Shown: positions 9,761-20,500 of the stretch, piece by piece
Layout of the letters: the number at the start of each line of letters is the position of its first letter
Numbering within the stretch: position 1 is the first letter of the stretch
Translations under genes and position numbers: made by a program
From: Candidatus Bathyarchaeota archaeon
GTDB lineage: Archaea > Thermoproteota > Bathyarchaeia > Bathyarchaeales > Bathycorpusculaceae
NCBI GenBank assembly: GCA_018396615.1
Contig: JAGTQT010000006.1
Coordinates: forward strand, 1-51,794
Direction: 5' to 3'
Length of the DNA: 51,794 nucleotides
The notes under the pieces: generated by a model
Seen by the model: the letters and a program-made list of their open reading frames with translations, nothing else
The model's database searches: none
What the model was told of the DNA's origin: nothing

Positions 9761-10096
9761 TTAAGGCTTAGCAAGTGTGATTTCTACGGCTGAAACGTTT
9801 GACTTTCGACCCTGCTCTCTCGCAACTTCCTCGGTGCTAATCGTTATTTCTTCAACTTGAAGGTTTTTTGCAAACGAGCGTTTCAACACTTCAACTGTAT
9901 CAACTGCTCTGCAGATTGCTTGTCCTCGAGCCTTCAAAACCAGTTTTTGCGTGCCAGAGTTCAGATGGGTCATACATGCGAGAACATAGTTCATAACGGG
10001 TTTCTTTCCTATGTACAGCGCGTTTTCCGAGACTTCTAGATTTTGAGGGGAGTTTTGTTTTTGTATGTTTGCCTTTTTTCGTTTTTCATTGGGCAT
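9761..10096 (-). CDS. albA: DNA-binding protein Alba
   Basis: YIGKKPVMNYVLACMTHLNSGTQKLVLKARGQAICRAVDTVEVLKRSF...; Alba signature. Confidence 0.92.
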   Translation of the reverse strand: MPNEKRKKANIQKQNSPQNLEVSENALYIGKKPVMNYVLACMTHLNSGTQKLVLKARGQAICRAVDTVEVLKRSFAKNLQVEEITISTEEVAREQGRKSNVSAVEITLAKP

Positions 10097-10200
10097 GTTT
10101 TCCAGTTCTCCTTGTTTAGTGCATTTTTATCTGTGAATTGCGAAGCAGAGTATCATGAAACAGAGCTTATATGTTTCTGTATAGTGAGCGAAAAGACGCA

Positions 10201-10779
10201 TCACTTTGTTTTAGGACACTTTTCCTTAACGAATTTTACACCTTCTTCAAATGCAAGCATATTTGCCGCTAAGAACTCTCTTTTTGCTCCAAAAAGCTCT
10301 TCCAAGCCTTTGTTAATGCTTTCCTTTGACACTATGCCTGTACATGCTACATATGCGCCCAACATCACCATGTTTGCTGCTTTTTCATTGCCAACTTTTG
10401 AAGCAATCTCGTTCGCTGGAATGAAAGTTGCCCTAATATCCTTGCGCGTTGTCGAGCGTGTGACGAAAGAGCTGTTGGCTAAAAGCAAGCCTTCGCTTTG
10501 CAGTCTCGGCTCAAAGGCTTCAAGAGATGGATTATTCATAACTATAACGGCGCGTGGGCGAGGAATAACAGGCGAGCCTATTTCTTCATCTGAAACAACT
10601 ACAGTGCAGTTAGCTGTTCCGCCACGCATCTCAGGACCATATGACGGTATCCATGTCACGTGTTTGCTTTCCTTCATCGCGCTGTAGGCAAGCAGTTTAC
10701 CGATAAACATGAGACCTTGTCCGCCGAACCCAGCCATTATCACGTCTTCATAGATCCCTTTCACTTTTCCCTTTTCCAC
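10201..10779 (-). CDS. korC: 2-oxoacid:ferredoxin oxidoreductase gamma subunit
   Basis: IMAGFGGQGLMFIGKLLAYSAMKESKHVTWIPSYGPEMRGGTANCTVVVSDEEIGSPVI; last gene of a four-gene kor operon. Confidence 0.93.
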   Translation of the reverse strand: MEKGKVKGIYEDVIMAGFGGQGLMFIGKLLAYSAMKESKHVTWIPSYGPEMRGGTANCTVVVSDEEIGSPVIPRPRAVIVMNNPSLEAFEPRLQSEGLLLANSSFVTRSTTRKDIRATFIPANEIASKVGNEKAANMVMLGAYVACTGIVSKESINKGLEELFGAKREFLAANMLAFEEGVKFVKEKCPKTK

Positions 10780-10781
10780 AG

Positions 10782-11534
10782 TTACCCCTCCTTTGGAACC
10801 TTAAACTCGCCTAATGGATAGTAAAGCGCCATCTTCTCGTCAACCCACTTCACAGACTCAAAAGGAGTCATATGCCAATTCGTCGGACACTGTGACAGAA
10901 CCTCCACAAGAGAATAGCCCAGACCTCTAACCTGTGTTTCAAAGGCTTTTTTGATAGCCTTCTTGGCTTGAACAACGTTTTTTGGGCTGCTTACGCTGAC
11001 GCGGGCAACGTATGCTGCTCCTGGAAGAGTTGCCACGATTTCGCACATTCTAACTGGAAAACCTGCAGTTTCCGGTTTTCTGCCAGCAGGTGTGGTTGTG
11101 CTTTTCTGACCGATGAGAGTTGTAGGCGCCATCTGCCCCGCAGTCATTCCATAAATCGCATTGTTAACGAAAATTGTTGTAATTTTTTCTCCACGCGCTG
11201 CAACATGTATTGCTTCAGCAGTGCCGATCGCCGCAAAGTCACCATCCCCCTGATAGGTAAACACTACAAGATGGGGGTGCACTCTTTTGCATCCCGTAGC
11301 AATAGCAGGCGCCCGTCCATGAGCCGCCTCGTAGCAGTCAACATTAAGATAATTGTAAAGCAAAACCGCACAACCAACGGGAGCCACTGCCACAGTCTTC
11401 TCGCGAATTTCAAGCTCATCAATAACTTCCGCTACAAGTCTATGAATAATGCCGTGACCACATCCCGGACAGTAATGTGTAGCAACCGGAAACAGCGATC
11501 TAGGTCTTTCATAAACAACTTCCATGCTATCCAC
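10782..11534 (-). CDS. korB: 2-oxoacid:ferredoxin oxidoreductase beta subunit
   Basis: [22 protein letters not shown]...[50 protein letters not shown]-binding motif. Confidence 0.95.
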   Translation of the reverse strand: MDSMEVVYERPRSLFPVATHYCPGCGHGIIHRLVAEVIDELEIREKTVAVAPVGCAVLLYNYLNVDCYEAAHGRAPAIATGCKRVHPHLVVFTYQGDGDFAAIGTAEAIHVAARGEKITTIFVNNAIYGMTAGQMAPTTLIGQKSTTTPAGRKPETAGFPVRMCEIVATLPGAAYVARVSVSSPKNVVQAKKAIKKAFETQVRGLGYSLVEVLSQCPTNWHMTPFESVKWVDEKMALYYPLGEFKVPKEG

Positions 11535-12588
11535 TCTCTTTAACTACCTTTTCAACCTCACGCAGTATCTCATCATAGCCAGGCACAACGCCGCCCACCC
11601 TGCTGTAGAAGTTAACCTTGGTTTTACCGCAGACAGCCAACTGAACGTCCTGAACCATCTGCCCAAGGCTCATCTCAACAACCAATATTTTTTTCCCGCT
11701 TTCTGCTACCTTGGCAAACTGCTGATAGGGGAACGGAAAAAGAGAGATGGGCCTCAGAAGCCCGACTTTCACGCCTTTTTCACGTAGAATTTTGATAGCG
11801 GTCTTTGCAATACGGGCCACAGTGCCATAGGCGCCTATTACAATGTCAGCATCGTCAACCATAAAAGACTCAAACCGCACCTCGTTCTTAACCGCTTCAC
11901 TTAATTTGCTGGCAATAGCCAAGTTACGTTTCTCAAGAACAGGAGGATCCAAGTAAAGCGTCTTAATCAAACGGCGAGGCCTGTTTCTAGCTCCATCAAG
12001 GATCCAGCCCTTCTTTGAAAACTCGGTCTTTGGAGGCGGCGGAAACTCCACGGGCTCCATCATCTGCCCCATGTTGCCGTCCCCCAAAATCATCACGGGA
12101 TTGCGATACTTATCTGCAAGGTCAAAGGCAAGCATGGTAAGGTTTACCGCTTCCTGAGCGGTATGAGGAGCAAGAACTAGAAGATGATAGTCGCCGTGTC
12201 CTCCGCCTTTTGTCGCTTGAAAGTAGTCTGCCTGCGACGGATGGATGCCGCCAAGTCCTGGCCCGCCTCGCATCATGTTAACAATGACACACGGAAGCTC
12301 TGCTGCTGCAATGTAGGAGATCCCCTCCTGCATAAGGCTAATGCCTGGACTTGATGACGAGGTCATCACTCTCGCGCCTGCTCCAGCAGCGCCAAAGGTC
12401 ATGTATATGGCAGCTACTTCGCTTTCTGCCTGAAGAAAAGTTCCGCCGACCTCTGGAAGCCGCATAGACATATATTCGCAGATCTCGTTTTGCGGGGTTA
12501 TGGGGTAGCCGAAATAGAAACGGCAGCCTGCTTGAATCGCAGCCTCGGCGATTGCTTCGTTTCCAGCCATAAACCTTTTTTCGGTCAT
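11527..12588 (-). CDS. korA: 2-oxoacid:ferredoxin oxidoreductase alpha subunit
   Basis: [40 protein letters not shown]...; start at 12588 overlaps the korD stop (ATGA). The longer ORF to 12675 is an upstream extension. Confidence 0.93.
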   Translation of the reverse strand: MTEKRFMAGNEAIAEAAIQAGCRFYFGYPITPQNEICEYMSMRLPEVGGTFLQAESEVAAIYMTFGAAGAGARVMTSSSSPGISLMQEGISYIAAAELPCVIVNMMRGGPGLGGIHPSQADYFQATKGGGHGDYHLLVLAPHTAQEAVNLTMLAFDLADKYRNPVMILGDGNMGQMMEPVEFPPPPKTEFSKKGWILDGARNRPRRLIKTLYLDPPVLEKRNLAIASKLSEAVKNEVRFESFMVDDADIVIGAYGTVARIAKTAIKILREKGVKVGLLRPISLFPFPYQQFAKVAESGKKILVVEMSLGQMVQDVQLAVCGKTKVNFYSRVGGVVPGYDEILREVEKVVKESG

Positions 12589-12830
12589 TTTTTTTCGCCT
12601 CCAGCTTTTCTGTCTCTGAAGACCTGTATTGCAACGTCTGGGCAAACCAGCGCGCATAGACCACATCCAGTGCATTTGCCCTCAGGGTCAACAAATTCGG
12701 CTGGATGATAGCTGGTTTTGCTTACATGCTTCGCTGTTTTCAAAAGTTTCTGAGGGCACGCATTAACACAGAGGGCGCACCCTTTGCAAAAGTCTTCGTT
12801 AATGGCTATTTTACCCGTCATCTCACCCAC
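12585..12830 (-). CDS. korD: 4Fe-4S ferredoxin, delta subunit of 2-oxoacid:ferredoxin oxidoreductase
   Basis: CKGCALCVNACPQ...CTGCGLCALVCPD double 4Fe-4S motif. Confidence 0.93.
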   Translation of the reverse strand: MGEMTGKIAINEDFCKGCALCVNACPQKLLKTAKHVSKTSYHPAEFVDPEGKCTGCGLCALVCPDVAIQVFRDRKAGGEKK

Positions 12831-12916
12831 CAGAGCATTTATGATCTCTATCGAAGAGGCGCCGGCTAAGATGTGCAGATGTTAATATCAGAAACCTCTG
12901 CAATATTAATATTGGC

Positions 12917-14740
12917 TTAAACATAAAGCAAAAACAACATCAAAAGCAAGCCGGTTACCCCAAAAATGGGAGCTGATATCCTTTTTGCCTTCTGCAGACC
13001 TTTATCTATAAGAAGACAAAGCATCTCCAGCTGCTTCTCTCCTATGACTTTGACCCCGCGAATCAACACGCTACGGCAACACACGTTTTCAACAGGTTCC
13101 AAGCGAGACATAGCCTTAATCGACGCCTCCTTAACGTAGCCCACCAGTTTTTCATTGTCCATAACCTCGCCTACGGGGTGATAGCCACGTTCTCCAAGTA
13201 TGACGGCGTTCACTACATGGGTGTCTGTCGTGAAGATTTCGCCCTCCTCCACGCCTAGAGATCGCAGAGCCGAAAGCATTCGCTCACGCAGCCCTGTAAT
13301 CATGTTGTTTCCATCGATAATTATGTAGGCAGCTTTCTGTTCGGCTACCTTAACCACGATGGCGGTAATGCCTCCCAGTCCCATACCATCTTTAAGTCCA
13401 AACTCCTTTGGAAACACCGTGGCGGCCCCAACGCTGAAAGGCTGACGGTTAAGCGAAGCTGCCTTCTTGATAGCCTTAGCAGCAACGTTTTGAATTGCAT
13501 CCAAAGTCTTCTGCATGTCGAACGAGCCGTCAATGCAGTTGTGCGCATTAACGACTGCAGAACATTCTAAGTCGTTTTTTTCGGCTTCTTGTCTAGCAAA
13601 GATGCCTAGCTCTTTCGGAAAGTCTTCTGTGGTTCTTGGCGAAAGCGTAAAAGAGAGAAACACAGAGTTACCGAAAATCTGGCAGGACGCTGTCGCAAGG
13701 TCGTTGCTCAGCGATATAAACGGAGAAGCCTTTGCTTCAAAAGGAGTGCAATCTGCTGAGCCCGCAAGAGCCTTGATTAATTTTTGGTTCTGTGCTTGAG
13801 ATGCTAAATCAAGCTCATGACCAAAAAGCCCGTGAGGCACACCTACCACACAGCCATATTCCGCTTCAAGCTCAGTCTTAATCATATATGGAAGAGCGCT
13901 GCTGCCAATATTTTTAAACGGCCCCGGATGAACAAAGGGAACAACAATCGCGGCTTTGGATTTGGGATACCCGAACCTAATCAAAGAGACCTCAACATCC
14001 GTTTCTTCTCCAAGCCTTTCCAAAAGCTCTTCAAAAGGAGCGATCAACCCGAGAACCCAGTTAAGCAGAAACGCTTTCAAAAGAGATAAAGCAGGAACAC
14101 CAACGGTTTCTTTTCCAACACGGTCAAGAATAGAAAGAAACAGCAAAGTGGATACAAATCCTAGCACCGTAGAAAAAACTAGGAAAATAAGCATCTGCAG
14201 ATTAATCTCGAAACCTATTTTTGCCCAGAAAGCCAGAAAAATGATCAAGTGGAGAACAGGCTGAAGAAAGGAAGCGCTATGCGATCGAAAAGAACGAAGA
14301 CCGGATACTGCTCTAAAAACTACTAGACGCAGGAGAAGCACTGCAGAAAAACCCAAAAGGCAAAATCGCATCCACCACCATGGCGAATTCACTGCTACTG
14401 TTAAGGTGGTGCCAGCAAGCAAAAAAATAATCCAGACACCCAAGCAGATAAGCGACACCGCAGCCGTTCTTCTAAAATCAAAAATCGGATCACCTCGCAT
14501 AATTACCTTGCTTACGGCAAGATCAGAAAAGACATTTACAAGTAAGATAACAAGACTTAACGATAACCCGACAGTTAACCAGTAATCGTGGACTAATAGA
14601 ACACTTGCGGAAAGAAGGCCGCAGACGAGGCATACGGCGGTTTGAAATAAAAGAACTCGACCGTACGAAGGGAGCTTAAACAGTGACTCGTAATGTTTCA
14701 CTGCGCTATCCATCGATCTGTTCAGAGTTTCATTAGGCAC
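12917..14740 (-). CDS. DUF2070 family multi-pass membrane protein
   Basis: 607 aa; multiple N-terminal hydrophobic helices, soluble domain with FVHPGPFKNIGSSALPYMI, GLFGHELDLAS, AHNCIDGSFDMQKT, IIIDGNNMITGLRERM; matches archaeal DUF2070 as I remember it. Confidence 0.8.
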   Translation of the reverse strand: MPNETLNRSMDSAVKHYESLFKLPSYGRVLLFQTAVCLVCGLLSASVLLVHDYWLTVGLSLSLVILLVNVFSDLAVSKVIMRGDPIFDFRRTAAVSLICLGVWIIFLLAGTTLTVAVNSPWWWMRFCLLGFSAVLLLRLVVFRAVSGLRSFRSHSASFLQPVLHLIIFLAFWAKIGFEINLQMLIFLVFSTVLGFVSTLLFLSILDRVGKETVGVPALSLLKAFLLNWVLGLIAPFEELLERLGEETDVEVSLIRFGYPKSKAAIVVPFVHPGPFKNIGSSALPYMIKTELEAEYGCVVGVPHGLFGHELDLASQAQNQKLIKALAGSADCTPFEAKASPFISLSNDLATASCQIFGNSVFLSFTLSPRTTEDFPKELGIFARQEAEKNDLECSAVVNAHNCIDGSFDMQKTLDAIQNVAAKAIKKAASLNRQPFSVGAATVFPKEFGLKDGMGLGGITAIVVKVAEQKAAYIIIDGNNMITGLRERMLSALRSLGVEEGEIFTTDTHVVNAVILGERGYHPVGEVMDNEKLVGYVKEASIKAMSRLEPVENVCCRSVLIRGVKVIGEKQLEMLCLLIDKGLQKAKRISAPIFGVTGLLLMLFLLYV

Positions 14741-14974
14741 TTGGTTTTCCTCTGGGAGAAAAAGCTATGAAAGAGGCTCTGAAATATTAAAGTGTCGCAA
14801 TAACAAGTTTACGTTAATTGCCCTTTAGAAAAAGCTGCGGAAACGGTATTGAGTTTGGAAGGATTTGCCGCAGAAAGTTACATCACCTATGAAACTTGGG
14901 CGCATTCATGCTTCCTTAAGCGAGGGGCAACTGTTTTATCCTTGAAAATCCAATCATAAGATTTTGCGAACTCT

Positions 14975-15262
14975 ATGCCAGAGCAAAATGTACCTATCAC
15001 AATATTTCATATGTTGGAGAAAAACCTGGGTAAAGAGATACGAGTAATTCTCGAGCCTTCATATGGCTTTGAAGGCACGTTAGTCGCCGTAACAGACAAG
15101 CCAGCAGGCATTTGGCTTTCAGACGCGGAGGCAATTACACTACGGGCAACCATCGCGCAGCCGATACCCTCGGTTGTAAGCCGAGAAGAAAGAAGTGAAA
15201 TATTCCTCCACCTTGACTCGATTCAGAGAATTGAAGTGTTACACTTGCCTGCGCGGCGATAG
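14975..15262 (+). CDS. Small Sm/LSm-like domain protein (tentative)
   Basis: 95 aa: NLGKEIRVILEPSYGFEGTLVAVTDKPAGIWLSDAEAITLRA...EIFLHLDSIQRIEVL, Sm-fold-like beta pattern. Confidence 0.5.
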   Translation: MPEQNVPITIFHMLEKNLGKEIRVILEPSYGFEGTLVAVTDKPAGIWLSDAEAITLRATIAQPIPSVVSREERSEIFLHLDSIQRIEVLHLPARR

Positions 15263-15270
15263 AGCCTTAT

Positions 15271-15438
15271 TTAGAAGAACACTTGGGCAAGAATGCACAC
15301 AACAATCAGGGCAATTGCCGCGCCCACGAGAATTTCGGGTCTAACTTTAACTCCCTCAGTTTCCTCCTCAAAGAATCTGAGAAGCCCTGCGCTTGCTGCG
15401 GGCATGGGCCCTGACTTTTCCTTCTTTTTCTTGCTCAC
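15271..15438 (-). CDS. secG: Preprotein translocase subunit Sec61-beta
   Basis: Manual translation from GTG at 15438: MSKKKKEKSGPMPAASAGLLRFFEEETEGVKVRPEILVGAAIALIVVCILAQVFF* (55 aa). Typical archaeal Sec61beta; below ORF-track cutoff. Confidence 0.9.
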   Translation of the reverse strand: MSKKKKEKSGPMPAASAGLLRFFEEETEGVKVRPEILVGAAIALIVVCILAQVFF

Positions 15439-15554
15439 GTTCTAAGCCCCATACACTTGACTGTAAAATTTCGTGCTTCTTTATTATTAATGTTGCGCCA
15501 CAGAAAGAGTTTTTATTAATCGACTGTTCATTATGAAATGCAACGGTGCGATAG

Positions 15555-16871
15555 ATGCCAACACCCCGAGAAGAATACGATCAGGTTTTCAACTTGCTAG
15601 AGCAGCATCACAAATGGTTCAAAGAAAGCATACCCCTTATAGCAAGTGAAAACATTCCAAGCCCGGCTGTACGCGAAACAATGGCCACAGACTTCGGAAA
15701 CCGTTACGCAGAGGGCTGGCCCGGCGAACGTGTCTACGCGGGTTGCCGCTTTATCGACAAAGTGGAGTTTAAATGTATTGAGCTTATGAAGAAACTTTAC
15801 GATGCCGAGTTCGTTGACGTTAGACCCATATCGGGAGTTGTAGCTAACCTAGCAGTCTACACCGCATTTACGGAGCCAAATGATATTCTAATGGCGCTTT
15901 CAATCCCATGCGGAGGGCACATAACTTCCGGCAAGAAAGAGCTCGGCGGCACAGCGGGCGCGGTTAAAGGACTGGTTGTCGAATATTTACCTTTAGACTA
16001 TAAAGAACTAAACATTGACGTTGACAAAACTAAGAAAAAAATACAGGAGCTTGCAGCTAAAGGCAAGCCGCCAAAGTTCGCTATGTTCGGCGCCAGCGTC
16101 TTTCCCTTTCCACACCCAGTAAGAGATTTAGCAGAAGCCTTTCACTCGGTTGGAGCAACTGTTGGCTATGACGCTGCCCATGTAGCAGGGCTAATCGCGG
16201 GCAAGCAGTTCCAAGACCCCCTTAGAGAAGGCGCCGATGTCGCCAGCCTAAGCACACATAAAACCTTCTTTGGTCCACAACACGGCAGCATCCTCTCGTG
16301 GGAGAAGCACGCGGAAAAACTGAAGAAGGCAACTTTTCCTGGAATGGTAAGCAATCACCACTTACATGCAGTTGCAGGTTTGACAGTTGCCTGCGCAGAA
16401 ATGCTGGAGTTTGGCAAAGAGTATGCAAGCCAAATTGTGAAGAACGCGAAGGCGCTTGCACAAGCGCTTTATGAAAGAGGTTTCGAGGTGCTTGCAGCGC
16501 ACAAAGGCTTCACCGAATCCCATGTGATCTTGATAGATATCACAAAGCATGGTGACGGCGGCACAATCGAAGAAACCTTGGAAAAGGCGAACATCATAAT
16601 CAACAGGAACCTTCTTCCTTGGGACATTAAAGAAGGAAGACATTTCATGCATCCAGGCGGTATCAGGATGGGTGTTTCTGAGGTAACACGGCTTGGGATG
16701 AAAGAGTCAGAGATGAAAGAGATAGCAGAATTTGTAAAGCGTGTAATAATTGATGCCGCTCCGCTGGACAAGGTTGCTGCCGACGTAGCTGAGTTTAGAA
16801 AAGGCTACCAGAAAGTACATTACTGTTTTGAAAATGCGACAGAAGCTTACAAGTACGTTAGAATACGCTAA
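15555..16871 (+). CDS. glyA: Serine hydroxymethyltransferase
   Basis: LIASENIPSPAVRETMATDFGNRYAEGWPGERVYAGC, GGHITSG, YDAAHVAGLIAGKQFQDPL, STHKTFFGPQHG, GGIRMGVSEVTRLGM. Confidence 0.95.
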   Translation: MPTPREEYDQVFNLLEQHHKWFKESIPLIASENIPSPAVRETMATDFGNRYAEGWPGERVYAGCRFIDKVEFKCIELMKKLYDAEFVDVRPISGVVANLAVYTAFTEPNDILMALSIPCGGHITSGKKELGGTAGAVKGLVVEYLPLDYKELNIDVDKTKKKIQELAAKGKPPKFAMFGASVFPFPHPVRDLAEAFHSVGATVGYDAAHVAGLIAGKQFQDPLREGADVASLSTHKTFFGPQHGSILSWEKHAEKLKKATFPGMVSNHHLHAVAGLTVACAEMLEFGKEYASQIVKNAKALAQALYERGFEVLAAHKGFTESHVILIDITKHGDGGTIEETLEKANIIINRNLLPWDIKEGRHFMHPGGIRMGVSEVTRLGMKESEMKEIAEFVKRVIIDAAPLDKVAADVAEFRKGYQKVHYCFENATEAYKYVRIR

Positions 16872-16951
16872 AATAGTATCCAGAGGGCATTTCAAGAGAC
16901 CTCTAACATTACAGAGTAGCATAAAGAATCAATGTTTAGGACGCGAGAAAA

Positions 16952-17245
16952 ATGCACATACGCGAATATCAAAAATTGATGCACCAGCTATATTTCCATA
17001 AGGATTCAAAACGTGGCGCCAAAGGAACTTTCGACAGGCTTGTTGACGAAGTGGCGGAGCTAGGCGAAGCTCTTGCAGGTCAGGATAAGGAGACGCTTGA
17101 GAAAGAGTTTGCTGATGCCCTAGCATGGTTGGCTTCTCTTGCAAATGTTGCAGACGTGGATTTAGAGAAGGCTGCGATAGACAAGTATAATGGAAAATGC
17201 CCGAAATGCGGAAACTCGCCTTGCAAGTGCCCTTTTCTAGTTTGA
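16952..17245 (+). CDS. MazG-like nucleotide pyrophosphohydrolase
   Basis: FDRLVDEVAELGEALAGQDKETLEKEFADALAWLASLANVADVDLEKAAIDKYNGKCPKCG; all-alpha NTP-PPase EExxE...ExxD pattern. Confidence 0.85.
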   Translation: MHIREYQKLMHQLYFHKDSKRGAKGTFDRLVDEVAELGEALAGQDKETLEKEFADALAWLASLANVADVDLEKAAIDKYNGKCPKCGNSPCKCPFLV

Positions 17246-17539
17246 TGCAACCAAGCGTTTCTGCCCGATCCCTGTAGTTTTCCATGTAAAAGGTTTAATG
17301 CCTCTGCGTTCTACTATGCCCTCCGCGCCCAAAAGCCTCAAATGATGCATTACCACATTGTAATGCGCGCTGGCCTCTTTAGCGAGAGATTTCACATCCA
17401 TTGGATGCTTGTCTAAAATATTCAGTATCTTAGTTCTAGTGTCTAACCCTCGTTTTATGTTTCTAATGCTGGATAAGTAGGCGTTTGGATGGTATGCTTG
17501 TTTGGTCATACTTATCATACGAAACTTAGGCGGTTCCAA
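17237..17539 (-). CDS. Winged-helix transcriptional regulator (ArsR-like)
   Basis: LDTRTKILNILDKHPMDVKSLAKEASAHYNVVMHHLRLLGAEGIVERRGIKPFTWKTT; wHTH pattern. 3' end overlaps the MazG-like gene by 9 bp. Confidence 0.75.
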   Translation of the reverse strand: MEPPKFRMISMTKQAYHPNAYLSSIRNIKRGLDTRTKILNILDKHPMDVKSLAKEASAHYNVVMHHLRLLGAEGIVERRGIKPFTWKTTGIGQKRLVASN

Positions 17540-17556
17540 ATAGAAAAGTCTTGTTT

Positions 17557-20500
17557 CTAGGCAAAATCAGTTAAGCAGATCTGTCTAGGTTTATTGCCAT
17601 CAAAAAGCGTGTTGATTTCCTCTTTCAGTAGCTTAATTCTCTGCGCATAGTAGGATGGAAGACCATATTTCTCAACCAAGTGCTGTGCGGCTTCAATGTA
17701 TTTTTCGATGCCGCCACGGTACACAGTTAAAGACAGTTGCCCCCCACAGATGGAGCATTTACCTCGAAGAGGCACACGTCTAAAGTGCTTGTTGCAAGAC
17801 TTACATCGGAAGCCTTGAGTTGAAAACGCACGCAGATTGCCAGCGATGTCGCGCATAAAATGTGTCGTTAAAACCTTCAATGCCACGGTTCTAGCATCCA
17901 CCGCATCGATTTTTTCAGCAAGCTCAAGCTGGCTATTCAGCTTCTCAATCATTGCTTTAAATTTCTTGTAAGAGCTTTCGGCGTTACCAACGTTCACATT
18001 TGACACAGGAATCGTGAAGTTGAAGCCTTCGAACTGTGCCTCGGTGCCAAGTCGGTAGCCAACAAGGTCGATAAGCCTGTTCACTTGTCTCGCGTCTGTC
18101 TGCTCCCATGTTTTTTCATAAAACTCAATTGGGTAAGTAGAGGAAACGTCAAAATCATGCGCTTGTCTCTGCACCTCTTTAGGATTAACCGTGGGAATTA
18201 GTAATAGCGGTGCATCCATGATCCCTCCAATCTGCGCAGGCAGATACTCTTTGGAGAAGTTGAGCAAGACATCCAGTGCAAGCATGACTGTATCCTCGTC
18301 TCCATCGCAGTCCCTTCGCTTTGCGGAGTGCCACATGGGGTGCGCATAGCAAACATTCAGGTTCGTGAAGCCTATAATGCGTCCCAAGATCCCTGCACAT
18401 GTATGAGGAGCTAAGCCTATTATCAAATGCCCAAGCGTTTCTTTTGCACTGCTAACTTTGAAGTAAGGCGGAAGACCATAAACCTTAACGAGGCATTCAT
18501 CAACAAAACAGGCTACGCGCATCAAATAGTCTGCACATTTAAAGGGCACTATTACATCTTGAAGCTTCAGTTCACACATCTGGTTCGCGTCTTCTAAAGG
18601 AGCCCCAAAGCAGTCGTGAGTGTAACCAAGTTCGTGGAGCTTCTCAACAGGGATACCAATTTCGAACGGCTTAAAATGAGTCAAAGGAGCATTTGTAACA
18701 TCAAAGCGAATTGTCCCATCCTTATACACTGACAGATCATGCCGTGCACGCAAGAGACCTTTTTCAATGGTTTCAGGTGTTCGCGTCTTGTTCGTCAGAG
18801 CTTTGACGCCTTTGAGGATTTTGGGTAGAGAAACGCCTAAAGCAGTGCACGCTGGCTCAAGATACTCTCTGATGTTTATGGATCGCTTTTGATAGTTGCA
18901 CGCGGGCGTTTTGCAAACTGGGCACTCATCTCCTTTCAAAACTTTGCCGCACCGCGGGCATGTCTTTTCGGCAATTGTCTCTGCGCCGCATGAGCCACAT
19001 TTAATTCTGGTAGTCAAAATATTGCAGACTGGGCATCTTCTTTTAACAAGATCCACGAAGATTGCGCCTTTCCTTGCGGCTTCGGCAAGATCCCTTTGTG
19101 ATCCGCCAGCTAGACCAACAGGGAAAAGGACATGAACAAGCGGTTTCATTTCACGTCTTTTGGCCTTCTCAGGCCTGCCCATCCGCGCACCAACAAGGGT
19201 CGGCGCCTTATCCCTAATCGTAACACCAGAAAGCATGCTAACAGCAGACAGCACGGATTCGGGAAAGGAGACATCACAAGGATTTGACACGCCAATACCT
19301 AGAGAAAACGCAAAGGCCGCTGCATCTTCTCCTTCAACAACAATTTTGTCCTCTATTATTTTGTGAGGCAGGCAAATCGCGTCTAAAGAAGCCTTAATAT
19401 CCGGAGCGAAGACTCCACTAATTTTAGTAACAAAGCCACCTTCACGCACAGTCTCTGCGCCAAGAAGCCATTTTCTCAGCTTTACAAGATCGTTAACTGA
19501 GGAAAGATTCGCCCAAAAATACAAGAAGCGGGGATGCAAGGGCAAATGTAGAGCAGAAGACAAGGAAACAGCTTCTTGGATCGTAGGCTTATTTGCAAAA
19601 GGATTGGCTAAAAGCTCTTCCAACCGCTTCAAAGGAACCTTTGCAGCATCAGCAGCCTTAGCAGCGTCTCCGCCAAAACTCCGTGCAATAACAACACGCA
19701 GATCTTCAGTCCACCATTCCTCAACATAACCAGAGGCCACAAGGCGCTTACTATTGTACAAAAAATCTCCAAAACTGACCAACATGTCGCCTAAAAACAG
19801 TATCTTTTTAATCTTTTCATGAATCTGTGCAAAGCTTCCAGCCTCCACGCGAACAACCGAACCGTCTTCAAGGCGAACCACAGGAGACTCAAGAGCATCC
19901 ACAGGCGCCACTATACCGCCTTTTCCAGGAAGCTCTAGACGCAGCTGTGTTCCGGCTGCAAGAAAACCTTGCAGAACAAGCATTGTTGCTGGGTGAAGAC
20001 CCACGGCTGACAGCCCCGTGTTACGCGCTCTACCATAGCGCAAACGGAAGCCGCCACGCCTTGAAGGAAAGGAGAAAATCGGCCGCCCCGCGATTACGTC
20101 GTCCATGAATCCGGCTGACTTCTTTTCTGACTTTTTGCTGAAGTCTTTAAGCCAATCCCACCCTTTTATTCGAAGCTTCTCGATAACGGCTAAAACCTTG
20201 GATGCTCTTCCCACTACACCGTCGTTGACGACTCTGAGGGCTCCGCCTCTTACCCTGTTAGTTTCTATGCGTGGCAGATTGCGGAAGGAAGACACCTCAT
20301 AAGGATCCGACTCCGTGCCCGTTACCTCAACTGGGAGCCAACTAAGCGCCTTCCTTAACTCGTCATCAGTGACATGATACTGAAACCGCCCAACAGCACG
20401 CTCATACAGCCTGATTTCTTCAATAAAACGCGAAATCTCATCTTCAGTGGGCTTATACCGATCGAGTCCCAGAAGCCGCCTAACAAAGTCTCCAACAACA

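Noticed and set aside
10968-11543. 191-aa + strand ORF antisense to korB
   Set aside because: korB is unambiguous on the minus strand; the antisense product is implausible.
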